A stretch of 56,128 bases of DNA from Micractinium sp. NFX-FRZ (Eukaryota > Chlorophyta > Trebouxiophyceae > Chlorellales > Chlorellaceae): contig JAPTJF010000413.1 of the NCBI GenBank assembly GCA_029339195.1, positions 1 to 56,128 on the forward strand, in the 5' to 3' direction. Below are positions 30,801 to 42,100 of this stretch, in pieces. The notes below the pieces were generated by a model. That model had not been told where the DNA came from, did not search any database, and worked only from the letters and a program-made list of their open reading frames with translations. Numbering within the stretch: position 1 is the first letter of the stretch; every line of letters begins with the position of its first letter. The position numbers were made by a program, and so were the translations under genes.

Positions 30801-33800
30801 GGAGTCGCGGTACTCCTTGAGCAGCAGGCCCGCCACCTGCTGCAGCAGCACCGTGTTGTCCCCTGCAGCAGGCATGGATGGGTGGGGCATGGATGTGAGG
30901 GGACAAGAGAGGAGGGGAGGTACTGGAGGAGGCACCCCACACGTGCTGGCACGCTGTGCCCCTGGCAGGCGCAGCGCAGCAGGCACAACCACTTGCGAAG
31001 GGACGTGAGGGTGGGGGCGGCGCACCCTCAAAGGTCTGGAAGATGTCGTGGTCGCTGCGCAGCGCGCCCAGCCGGTTGACGGCGGCGTACCCGTGCCCGC
31101 CGCAGCACTCGCGGCAGATGCTGCGGGCCAGTGAGGGGGGGCAGGGCAGGGCAGGTGCAGTGGGCAGCTGTAGGAGTGCAGAAAAGGGCAAGGAGTGCAG
31201 CGTAACGCGGCCTGTGGGTTCATCCAGCAGCTGTCCCTGACCTGCTCCCCGGTCTCATCACCACCCACGCTAGCCACGTAGCCATCCAGCAACACCCCGG
31301 CTGCCACACCCGACCCACCCACCCACCCGCCACGACCACCCCGCCCCTGCCCCTCGCACACCGCACCTGAGCGCTGTGTTGGTGTAGGTGGTGGTGTATG
31401 CTTTGAGGCCCGCCGACAGGCTGTGCACGTCCGCCACCAGCACCTCATCCTTGGTGCGCTTCATGTCGCAGTACCTGCAGTGCCACGGCGGGAAAGAGCA
31501 GTACCAGATGGCGGGCAGGCTGTGCTGAAATGCCCAGCAGCGTGCTCTATTGTGAACATCTTCACTTGCAGTGTGCTGCACTGTGCTGTGCACGCTGAGC
31601 AGCCGACCATGCAGGGATCGTGAGCGGGCACACATGCAAAGCTCCCGGCTCCCTCGTGGCTACACTCACTTCTCAACCAGCTTCTTCTTGGCAAAGGTGA
31701 GGGCGTAGCAGGTGGCCAGCATGGGCATCAGCTTCATCTGCGGGCGGAATATGAAAACAAGGGCCGCCAGGTCAACAGGAACGTCAAGGCTTGGCACTGG
31801 CGAGGTCAGCAGACGGGCGGCGGCGTGGCGTGCAGGTGGAAAAACACCCTGCAAAAGAATGTTTTGCAGACGAGCCCCATGATGTGGAGGCACCACCTGC
31901 TGTGCCGCCGGCATGCACCACCACACCCTCCTCATTGGGTCCTCACCGCCCAGCCTCCAGTCCTGCGCCTGCCAGAGTCCCTTCTGCACTAGACCCACAA
32001 ACAAACACACATACCCACCTGCTGGGATGGGTAGTCCAGCACGGCGACCTCGGGGGCGTCGGGAGGCCCAAACTGCTGGCGCTGGCTGCTGTAGCGAATG
32101 GCAATGGTCAGGGCACCCTTCAGCACACCCACTGCAAGCGGGAGGGCAAGGTAAGTGGAGTGGGTGGCGGGCCGGGCGCACGACTGGGGGGCACTGCTAT
32201 GGGAGAATTGGCCAGTTGTGCGGCATGAGAGGTGTTGCGCCTCTGTGGTGGAGTGGAGGGTAGCTGCACCCGGGGAGTTGCGGGGTGATCAGCCAGCCAA
32301 ACACACTGCGTCACCTGCAGTGCACCAAAGCGACACCCCGCCGGCCCACGCACCAGAGGCGGCGGTCAGCCCCACGCGCCCGCCCGTCAGCTCGCCCAGC
32401 GTGGCAGCAAAGCGCTTGGAGGCGGAGGTCATGGGGGAGGAGTAGCGGCCGCTGCGGTCCACTGCAGGGGGGCACAGGGCAAGGCAGGCGGGCAAGGAAG
32501 CAGGGGAGCAAGGCAGGGTCAGGCTCAACTGGTGAGCTGGCAGAGCTGGCAAGGTCACAAGTACAAGCCAGGCTGGGTTAGGTGCACACTCGGTGAGATG
32601 GGTGCACAGGCGGCAGGACAAGAAGATAATGGTACCCTGGCCCACCGGCCTCCCCACCTGTGCCACAGACAGCTGCAACCAGGTCCTCCCTCCTCCCAGC
32701 CCAATCCTGCAGGCCCAGCCACTCAAAGCACCCCCCTCCCTGCTCCCCACCTGTGGCAAACCGGTCCAGCAGGTTCTCACGCGGCACCCGCACAGTGCTG
32801 AACCGAATGGCGCCGTTGTCAATGCCGTTCAGCCCCACCTGCAGCGGGAGGCGGCATCAGGCCACGTCAACAGACAGTAACACTCGTCCAAGCAGAGCAT
32901 ACCGTGGCTTGCAAGACTGCGCCCGCATTGCCCACCGATCCTGCTCTGGCCACCGCAGCCCCGCTGCGCACCTTGTACCCGCAGTCGTGGATCTCCACCC
33001 CCGGCAAGAGCTTGCCGCTGTCGTCGCGCAGGGGCACGATGAAGGCGTGCTGCGGCGAGGCGGGCAGGGGAGGGGAGTAGGCCCGGCACGCAAGTCACAG
33101 GTGAGGCTGGCTCCCCATCCAGAGTGTGCTGTGGAGGCAGCAGCCGGGGCATGAAGTTGCCACAAGCATCGGCAGGGAAGGGCGAGGCAGGCAGGAGGCA
33201 GCAGCACCCCTGGGCTCAGGCTGCTGGCTCACCACGCCGTGGTCGTCCAGCGCACCGCTGCCGTCGGTTGCCGGCACCTGGCAGATGAGTAAGAGGCAGT
33301 ACAAGGAATGACAAGAGTATGTCAGCAGAGCAGCGGGTGGGCATGTGGCTAGCAGTAGCAGAGGCGGCGTTCTGGGCTGGGGTGGCGACGATCACGCTGC
33401 GCTTGACATCCAGCAAGGATCTGCAATCGTAACGCTATCCCCGCAAGGGGGTCCCACCTTCAGGCGCGCAAACACAGTGGCCATCTTGCCATCCTCTGCC
33501 GCATTCCCAATCCACCACTTGATGGCGCCGTCGTCGGGGGTCTGCGGGCAGGAATGGAGCGCAGGCGCCAGGCCAGAAGCAGTTCTACAGAGCTGCGTTG
33601 CCAGGCATGCCAACAGCCTGGCCTAAGGACTCTATAACCCACCCGGTAGACATAACAGGGCTGACCACGGCAGCACAGAGCGCAGGCACAGGGCAGCTTG
33701 CGGGGCAGCGCAGCGCAGCGCAAGGCACAAGTGCAGCGCAGCGCGCACGTTGACGATCCACTCGTCGGATCTGACGTCCAATATCGCCTCCGTCTGCAGC

Positions 33801-35290
33801 CCCGCCACGTTGCTGCCGTGCTTGAGCTCAGTCATGGCAAAGCAGCCTGCGGGCGGGGTGCGGGGTGGCATCATGTGGCAACCAGGAAGGCAGGCATGTG
33901 GTTCAGCGCCAACTGGTGCGCAACCACAACAGCGTTGGCAACAGGAACAGAAGAGGCAGCACCCACCTGGCAGCCTGCAGGGGCACCAGCACAACACGAG
34001 GCGGCAGCAACACGAGGCGGCAGCAGCACCCACCTGGCAGCCTGAAGCGGTCGATATCGTCAAAGTACTTCTTGCGGTGCCGCTCGGTGCCCAGGTTGAT
34101 GACGCTGCCGCCCCACAGGCTGTACTGCACACCCAGCTTCACCGTCTGCCGGGGCAGGGGGAGGGGGGAGGCGCAGCGGGCGCGAGGGGGTGGGACGTGC
34201 TGGCACAGGCATGCTGGAGGGGTGCTGAAGGGGCGCGCGCGGTTCTGCCGCTGCCACCTTGGCCTGCATGCCCCCGCCCAGAGCTCGACACACGCTTCTC
34301 CAGCTTGCCACACGACGTGCCACCGCAGCCCAGCCAACCCGCGCCCCATGAATGCCTCCCACCACTGCTGCCAGTGGCCCCGCTCCCGCTCCCAGAAAGC
34401 CAGAGGCTCACCAGCGACAGGTCCACCAGGGACAGAAGCTCAGCCAGGTAGAAGTACTGCAGGGCAGCGGAACACGACTCGGGCGTGAGCTGCACAGTGA
34501 GCAACCAAGGTAGGTGCCACCATCTCATAACAAGCCCACCCGCAGCCCACCCTCGCTTCCCGATTCCTGCCCCCGCTCTACCCCCCGCTCCCATGCCGTG
34601 CGCGCCTCCACCCCTCCCCCTCCCCCCGGCCTTAGTCAGCACCAGCACCTTGGCAATGTCCCGCGCAAAGAAGCTGAGCGGTGAGTAGCCGGCGGCCAGG
34701 ACGGTGCGCAGGCAGCGCCGCACCAGCTCGCGGTGGTCCTCTGCAGGCGGGGGCGGCGGGCGGGCGGGGTGGGCAACAAAGTAAGGCAGGCAGCGAAGGA
34801 CAGGAACGCGTCCCGCCAATGCGCCTGCGTGCACCCACTCCCTGGCCCACTACACAGAAGGTAGACCCTGGGGCACCTGCCCCTCAAGGGCCCCTGCCCG
34901 CCTGCTTGCCTGCCCTTCCCCCCGAGCCCGGCAGGCACCCGGCACCAACCCTTGGTCATCCCCTCCTCCTGCGCCACCAGCAACTCTGGGTGCAGCTTGA
35001 ACAGCGCATACACCTCCTCCTTGAGGGGCCGCTGGTCGTCCAGGAAGTGCTCCATGAGGGTGACATCAAAGCGAGGCAGCTGGCTGCACCAGGGAGAGGA
35101 GAGCGGGTGAGTCGCAGGCGACGGGGCGGCGGCGACTGCGGCGGAGGCAGGAAGCGGCGGCAGTGGCGGCGGCCGCCGCTCACCGGACGGCGTGCGCAGA
35201 GGTCGGCTGCGCGCGCAGCTCTACGCTGCCGCCGGGCACCGCCTGCAGCTGGCGCTGCAGCACGGCTGAGCGCCTCTCCAGTGTGTCCAT
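27844..35290 (-). CDS. ACX3: Peroxisomal acyl-CoA oxidase (plant ACX3-like)
   Basis: Twenty-three exons: 35290-35184, 35083-34950, 34740-34649, 34489-34412, 34145-34034, 33846-33749, 33541-33458, 33277-33233, 33049-32972, 32838-32751, 32461-32354, 32131-32019, 31737-31670, 31474-31367, 31120-31026, 30862-30754, 30540-30494, 30279-30137, 29561-29473, 28973-28914, 28682-28655, 28368-28250 and 27901-27844. They total 2061 nt (686 aa), every phase fits, and the length matches plant ACX3. The enzyme makes trans-2-enoyl-CoA and H2O2, the first step of peroxisomal beta-oxidation. Visible are [13 protein letters not shown] (FAD domain), [37 protein letters not shown] and [15 protein letters not shown], which holds the catalytic Glu. 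The N-terminal [10 protein letters not shown] sits where plant ACX3 has its PTS2 signal, but the second position is Ser. The C-terminus (GFED) is not PTS1. Exon 21 is only 28 nt. Confidence 0.95.
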
Positions 35291-35543
35291 CTCGTGTCGG
35301 AGTTCGTCTGGCCGCTCCCTGCACTGTGCTCCGAGAGTATCGGGGTAGCGAGGGAGCCCTCCTGGCTCGTCTGAGGCACGTTAATAGGGCACGGGCTCCG
35401 ATGGGCGAAAGACGCGTGACCGTCACGCGAAAACAAACAACGTGGGGTTGAGTGCTCGTCCCGCTGGACAAACACAAGGAAGCACAGAAGAGTCGCTACA
35501 TGGCAGTGTGCCTTGTGCATGCATGCGCCGCCGCGGCAGCAGC

Positions 35544-35580
<37 letters not shown>

Positions 35581-36237
35581 TGTCCGCCCCCACCGCGCAG
35601 ACACAGGAGCCCCATGCCCACAACAGTGTGTGCCACTTGGATGCTCACACTTGTGTAAGTTACAAACACAGCCACACACACTGATGAGTGCAGGTGCTGC
35701 TCGTTTATGCAAGAGGTGGAAGCAGGTCCCAAGATACGGCAGTAGCCCTTGAAAAATCTGGGACCAGGAGCGGGGCACACTTAGAGGCAAGGAGGGACAG
35801 GCAGACGGTGCAAGCAGTGGAGCGCAAGCTCAAACCAACAGGCTGAGGCAGTATTATGGGCCAGGTCTGATGGGCCTGACCCAGTGTGCATGACGGTTTG
35901 GGGCAGGAATCATGCACGCTTTGATTCATTCATTCATTGAACAGCGCTGCAGCAACACAAATGTGTGCCTCAGATGCGTCGTCCCAGCATTTTGGAGAAG
36001 CAAAACTGGGGTTTCTATCTCCATGGGGCAAGGAGGGATAAAGAGTAATAAAGCTGATAGCGGAGGCATGTGCAGGCGCTCACAAGGCTAGCGTTGCAGG
36101 CTGCGGGGGTTCATGCACGCTTTGCACGCCAAGATTTGGCAGAGGGCACACGAGGTTTGTTTCCGGTGTCCGATGCTTGGTGAGTAAGGGCCAGGGTGGT
36201 GAAACCAAGCTTGCGTTCCAGCTGGCATGGGCAGAGG
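35291..36237. other. Intergenic region between acyl-CoA oxidase and the Pro/Gln-rich gene
   Basis: It contains the promoter side of the acyl-CoA oxidase gene and the 3' flank of the next minus-strand gene. A (CAG)n tract lies at 35536-35579, TGTAA/TTACA overlap near 35654-35664, and a short (ATTC)n run lies near 35930. No exon is supported. Confidence 0.55.
35536..35579. repeat. (CAG)n microsatellite upstream of acyl-CoA oxidase
   Basis: About fourteen CAG/GCA trinucleotides lie roughly 245-290 bases upstream of the acyl-CoA oxidase start codon, so in its promoter or 5' UTR. Confidence 0.9.
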
Positions 36238-37887
36238 TCATGCCCCAGGCAGCTGCTGCCGTGCAGGGTCAATGGGTAGCTGTACAAAGGGATGCTCCTT
36301 CTGCTCATACGCCTGCTGCGGCTGCTGCTGCGGTGGCCGCGGCGGCTGCCGCTGGTCGTGTGGATCCAGCAGCGCAGGGCTGGGCAGCTGAAAGGCACCA
36401 GGCGGCATGGCATACGGGAGCAGGTTGGGCGGCCGCGTCGGCTGTGCCAGCTGCTGCTGCAGCATCGCCTGCACCTGGGCTGCCGCGCGCGCCAGCTGTA
36501 GCGGCACCAGCGGCCGCTGCGGCGCCGGCGTGCCCGCGGGCGCCGTTGCTGCCGGCAGCAGCTGCGCAGGCGTGTGCGGCTGCTGCAGCTGCGGCCCACT
36601 AACTGCCAGCGGCGGCGACGGCAGCTGCTGCTGCTGCTGCTGGGCGCGCCGCACAGGCGGGGTGGTCACCAACTCTTGCATCAAGCTGCCTGCTGCCGGC
36701 CAGTCAGCCATGGGCAGCGGCAGCCGCAGCGGTGATACTGACACCCCTGCTGCGGTCTGCAGCTGTGGCAGCTGAAGCGGTGACCCACCTGCTGCTGCCC
36801 ATGGCATGGCTCCAGCCGCTGCCGCCAATGCCCACGGGGAGCCGCCGCCCCCAGACTCCTCGCCTCCCCTCTGCCCACCTGCACCCGCCGCTGTCGCCGT
36901 TCGCCGTGGTGTGCCGCGCGGGCTGGGCCCTGAGTTGCGCTGCTGCGGCGAGCGGGCCTGCTGTATCGTGGCGGCCGCCACTACCAGGCGGGGCTTGCTG
37001 TTGGATACTGGCTCATTCAGGGCATACACTGTGGCGCTGGTGGGGAGGAAGACGATGTCGGGAAGCACGTAGGCCTGAGTGGGAGAGGACGTTTGGAGGG
37101 GGGGAGGGGAGGAGGAAGTGACGGGGAGGCACAGGTGTAACACACAGGGCAGGGCAGGGCAGGGCAGGCGAATGTGACTGGCGGCGAAGAGCGCCGGTAC
37201 ATGACCGCACACCGATGCTGCACACCGCCCCAGGCCCCCACACTGCCGCAGAACCTGCGCTTCATGCGAGCGCATGTTGCCAGCAACCCTTAGGTGTGCC
37301 CCATGCGATGGTGGCTTGTACTGCTGCACACAACGCGCTGGATACCCACCTGCGGCTTGTGCTGCTGCAGGGTGTCCAGAGCGCACTCCAGGTTGGGGTG
37401 TGGCCCGCTTTCAACAGTCACAAAGCAGCCGTCAGACGAGATTGTGGCCACCCCTGGAGGCGCATCTACACGCACGATGTAGTACTGCGGGCGGCGGGGC
37501 GGGGAGGGGGGCGCAGGATTTTTGAGATTTTTTTTTCGGGCGTGAGGGGGGAGGGGGCGGAAGTGGCGGCGCCAGAGTGCCGGGCGTCCAGCTGCCCGCC
37601 TCCTGCAACGGACAGCATTTTTAGCTTTGGATCAAGCAGTTGCGCTGCTTCATGTTGCGTGGCAGGCGTGGCAGGTGTGCAGCGCCCGATTGGGCCATCC
37701 AAATTGTCTGGTGCGCACGGCGGAGGCCGGCGGCAGGCACGTGGGTGGCTACCACTGCACCGCGCCGCCTTGCTGAAAACCAGCCTACGACGCCTGCTGC
37801 ACCCTCGGCAGTCCCATCACGCACGGCTTGTCCCGAAGCCGGCACGAAGAGGGTGGGGCTCCAGTCTACAGGCGGCCCCGCCTCCAT
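36238..37887 (-). CDS. Pro/Gln-rich protein with a conserved-looking N-terminal module
   Basis: Three exons (37887-37825, 37484-37350, 37074-36238) give 344 aa in phase, starting MEAGPPVDWSPTLFVP. Residues 1 to about 95 look like a compact fold with alternating hydrophobics: QAYYIVRVDAPPGVATIS, DGCFVTVESGPHPNLE, then YVLPDIVFLPTSATVYAL. From about residue 100 the chain becomes Ala/Gln/Pro-rich, with runs such as QQQQQQLPSPPLAV and DQRQPPRPPQQQPQQ, as in transcription cofactors or RNA-associated proteins. I do not recognise the family. The first exon is the least certain part: it is short and chosen because it gives a Met, a GTGCGT donor and the right phase. Confidence 0.6.
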
Positions 37888-39140
37888 GGCGCGCACGGCA
37901 GTAGTCTCGGCGGAGGTCCTTAGCGCTGTGCGACTGGTTGACAGTGCTGTAAACAAGGAAGACGGCACAAACCCAGAAGCGGGGTTGCCGTCACTGTTTG
38001 TGGCTTCTCCACTGCTGCAGAAGTCGCCTCTAGCTTCCGCCGCTCACTCGGGCTGGTCGCGGTGTGAATAAAGTCAACTGTGTTCTTGGGGCTCGTCAAG
38101 GTAGGGGGCGGCCGCTCTGAGGCTGCGATGTGGCTCCCCAGGCTGGCCCCTGCCAGGCGGCAGCTAGCAGGCGAGTGCCAGGCGGAAGCGGCGGCACCCA
38201 GGGCACTGCCCTGTACAGCGCAGCATCCGTCCACTTCAGGCGCCCCCCTTGTGGCCACCGCTTTCCTGAAGCTTGCATCTGAACACTGGCCACTGCCCGG
38301 AGCTGGATGTAGGTGGCACTGGCTATTCCAGACGGTACACTAGGCGGCAGGATCCTGGGAGGGCTTTGCGGTACTGGCAGCGCAGCCGCGACGCAAAGGT
38401 GCCATTTACAGCGGGGACAGCATATGCATTGATGGGAGACTGCGAGGAGGGTGACTAGGCAGATAGCAGGGCGGCAGCAGGCGGCGCTGGCAGCAGGGGT
38501 GCTATACAACAGGGGTCGGGCTGCTCCCACTGGGCCTGCCTGCAATGCCCAAGAGCCGCTCGCTTTCTGTTGGCCCCCCCACCACGGCTGTCTTGCATGT
38601 CGCCCTTACACTAGCAGCGCAAACATGCTACTGCACCTGCCACACACCATGCCATGATGGCCCCGGCCATGCTGAGCCTGCTAGCCCGCTTGGCATTAAA
38701 GCGGCGCCTCGCACGCCGCCTCCCACGCCTGGCGAGCAGGTTGCTTTGGATCCTGCCTAATCAATCCACGGCCTGCTACGCCGCCCCGAGGTCTGCCCAC
38801 TCCATTTGCTCCAGCAGGCCATACAGGGCGCCATAGGGGTGGTCCCTGGAGCGCACGGGAGGAGAGCGGCCACAACCTTGTTCAATCAATCAATCAATCA
38901 GTCAATCAACCTTGTTGGTTTTGTGGCATGTTGTAGTGGTCTAACTCGCAGTGCCTGGCTGAATCGAGGTTGACCCTGCAGCTTGCAAGAGAAGACAGCA
39001 GGGGTTAGTAGGGCAGGTCTGGTTGGGAAGCTGGGGCCCAGAGCGGCTATGCTGGTAGTGTGCCTGCCCGGGTGGCTGGATGATAGAAAACAACCTGCCC
39101 GCCCCCAAGGAGAGCTCACATGCATGCCAGGCAGCAGTTC
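37888..39140. other. Intergenic region between the Pro/Gln-rich gene and TDP1
   Basis: About 1.25 kb. It holds the promoter side of the Pro/Gln-rich gene, a (CAAT)n run at about 38882-38910 and a TTACA at 38606-38610 that could be the TDP1 poly(A) signal, though it is over 500 bases from the TDP1 stop. Several open frames up to about 150 codons exist on both strands, but none has a recognisable motif. Confidence 0.5.
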
Positions 39141-42100
39141 TCACTTGGTGCGGCCCATGCTGTCCACCCCCGGCCAGTCCCCGTTCCACGTCCAGGCCTG
39201 CTCGCCCGCCTCATACAGCCGCGGCGGCAGGCGGTATGGGATGGGCAGCGGCACGCGCAGCACCTGCACGTCACCCCCGTCTCCCGCAGGCGTGGCAGCA
39301 GTGGCATCCTGCGGCGTGCCCCGCCGCCACTGCCGGAAGCTCACAACCGGCGACTGCCCCTGCTCCCCTGCTGCTGCTGCTGCTGCTGCTGGCGTAGCTG
39401 CTCCCCCTGCAGCTGCTGGCCCGGCTGCTGCCCCAGCCGTTGCTGCCCCTGCTGCCGCCGGCATGGGCTGTGAGGAGGTGCAGCTGAAGCCGCGCCAGCG
39501 GGAGGCTCGGTAGGCGGCCTCCCGGCTGGGCGTCAGCAGCACACCCAGCTCGTAAGAGCGGATCATCAGCTGGCTGTCCTGCTTCTGTAGTGCCCCCCAG
39601 GCTGCCTTGCTGAGGTTGTGAGAGGTGACCAGCATCCACGCCACCTCCACCTCCTCCTCCCCCTCCGCCCCTGCCCTGCCCGGTGCAGCACCACCGGCGC
39701 CGCCCAGGGGGCGGTAGCGTAGGAAGGATTTGATGTGGGGCATCGCACGCTGCCGCCCGCACACCTCGCCACCCCACCTGCAGGCATGGCGTGTGGGAGG
39801 GCGGAGGGGGCAGCAGGGGTGGGAAGGGGGGCGGCAGCGGGACGTGTGGGCAGAGCTTGGAAGCATGCACATGGGCGGCTGGCTGCTGCACACAGCTGAG
39901 CTGCAGACCAGCACTGATTTTGGGCATAAAGCGGGGCCACAGCTGCAGCCAAGCACAGCATGCACCCGGCCCCTGCTGCCCGCCACTTGCCTGCGGAAGT
40001 ACGGCTGCAGGAACTTCTTGTTCACATTGTTCTCAGGACCCGGGATGCTGGTGCCGGAAGCCCACCCCTCTATGCTGTTCTGCGGTTGGGGTGCAGGGTG
40101 GTTGGTGGTGGGGAGGCCGGGGAACAGGGGTAGGACATGTGAGACAGATGAGGCTGGGGGTGAGCATTGCGGCTCTGGGGAGTGTAAGAGAGCTGCTGGC
40201 TTGGTTGGCACTTTGCAGGTGGGGCACACAGTGCAACTGCTGGGGCTCTGGGGAGTGTAAGAGAGCTGCTGGCTTGGTTGGCACTTTGCAGGTGGGGCAC
40301 ACAGTGCAACTGCAGGGCTGGTGGATTGGTACAGCGGCAGGCACATTGAGGTCAGACCCAATCCACTCATGCAACTCACAGCAGGGTTCCTGCAGCAAGG
40401 GCGGCCAACCTCTACCAAACGCCTGTGACCAAACCTGCGCGAGCCTGCCCGCAAAGCGCACCTGCACCTCGCCGACAGCCGGCCACACCAGCTGCATCCC
40501 CGCAGCTCCGGGTGGCGGCAGTCCCAGGCGCGCTACGGGCCGCAGCGAAGGGGGGCGGGCAGGGCCCGGTGGAGGGCGGGTTGAAGAGTCAGTGTGCTGG
40601 TGCGTCACAAGCAGGCCTCGACCTAACCTTGCACGCCCTGTGCAGCCAGCACAGCACCCGCCCAGCCGCCCGCCTGGTCTGCAGTCAGCAAGCACAGCTG
40701 CAGCAACCTCACCCCTGATACCGTCGGCGCCTTGGCACTGCCCCGCCGCCAGGCTGGCTCGGAACTCAGCAGTCAGCCATTTGTCATCTAGGAAACCCAG
40801 GGAGGAGTACTGCGCTATCAGTGGGGCGCCCTGGAAGGCGGCGGGCCAGGGCGGCTCGCGGTTGAGCAGCGCCCGCAGGCGCATGTGCCCCCACTTGTGC
40901 ATCGCAGCGCCGGTGTGCGTGCCCGGCACTGAAGGGGAGGGGGGTGTGGGGGGCGGGGGTGAGTGTGGGTGGGCAGGGTGACGCGGGAAGGGCGGGGTGA
41001 GGGGGTTGCAATGGGCCTGCAAGAGGTACAATGCAGCATGTGGGATTCAAAGGTCAGAGGTGGGGCGAGCATTGGGATGGCCTCCCCTGGCCGTTTACAC
41101 CCCGATTCCACCCCTCCTGAGCCCGCATGACCTCCCCAGTCCAGCAAGATGCCTCGCCCCCTCCCACCCCACCCGTCATGCACCACCTGCCTGGCCCTGC
41201 TGCCCCCTGCCGTTCGAGAGCCCCCACAACTGGAGCCCACCTAGTGCCACACTGTGCCCCCGTGCTGCTACCTTGCCCAGCTCTGCACCACCACCCCACC
41301 TGAGGCCACCAGGTGCCCCCGCGCCACGCTGAAGTCGTGTCCCGCCAGCAGCCTCAGCGCGGTGTCACGCACGGTGGGCGGCAGCCTCAGCGCTCTCAGG
41401 TAGGCTGCCAGGTCCTGCTCAAAGGCGGAGGTCTGCAGGATGGGGTGGGAGAGGGGAGGCGGCGGCTGGATCGGGCGCTCCCTGCGAGCTTGCTGCGCTG
41501 CAAACGGCAGTGTGCAGAGTCAGCAGCAGGACAGTGGGCGGGCAGAAGGGAGCCAGGGACGCGGAGAACATGGTTGGCTGGGTAGCTGGCCTATAGCCAG
41601 AAGCTGGCATCACCCCCTCATCCGCCATGCGGGGGACGGCGGGAGCGCTTGCCTGCGGGGACTGGCCGTCCTTTGGGGGGAAGTCCTGCCAGAACAGGCC
41701 TGCACAGGTGGGAGGCGATGAGTGTGGGGGCAGGGAGTGAGAAAATGCTGCTGCTTGGGAGGCCTCCATGAGGCGAGGGGCGGCAGCGCTAAGATGCACG
41801 GCATGGGCTGGGCGGCAAAGCAAGCGCATATGCAGGAGGGGAGCCGACTGGCTGCTGAGGAAGTGCAGTGTCTGTGCAGGCAGGCTCACCCTGGCTCTTG
41901 TTGTTGCAGTCGGGGTCTGCAGCAGGCAGGGCCCAGGAGGGGGGACAGGGTCACAGCGCGGCTGATGAGGGCAGTTTGGAATGTGGGCTTGTTATGGCAC
42001 AGCGTCGGGGGCGGCGGACACGCCCAGCGTGGCGTGGCTGCCAGGCAGCGCAGAGAGAAGAGGCCAGAACCAGACCCGCTGCCTTGCGGGTGCCGCCGCC

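Noticed and set aside
36177..36775. Ala-, Leu- or Cys-rich plus-strand frames
   Set aside because: Antisense translations of the Pro/Gln-rich coding exon at 36238-37074.
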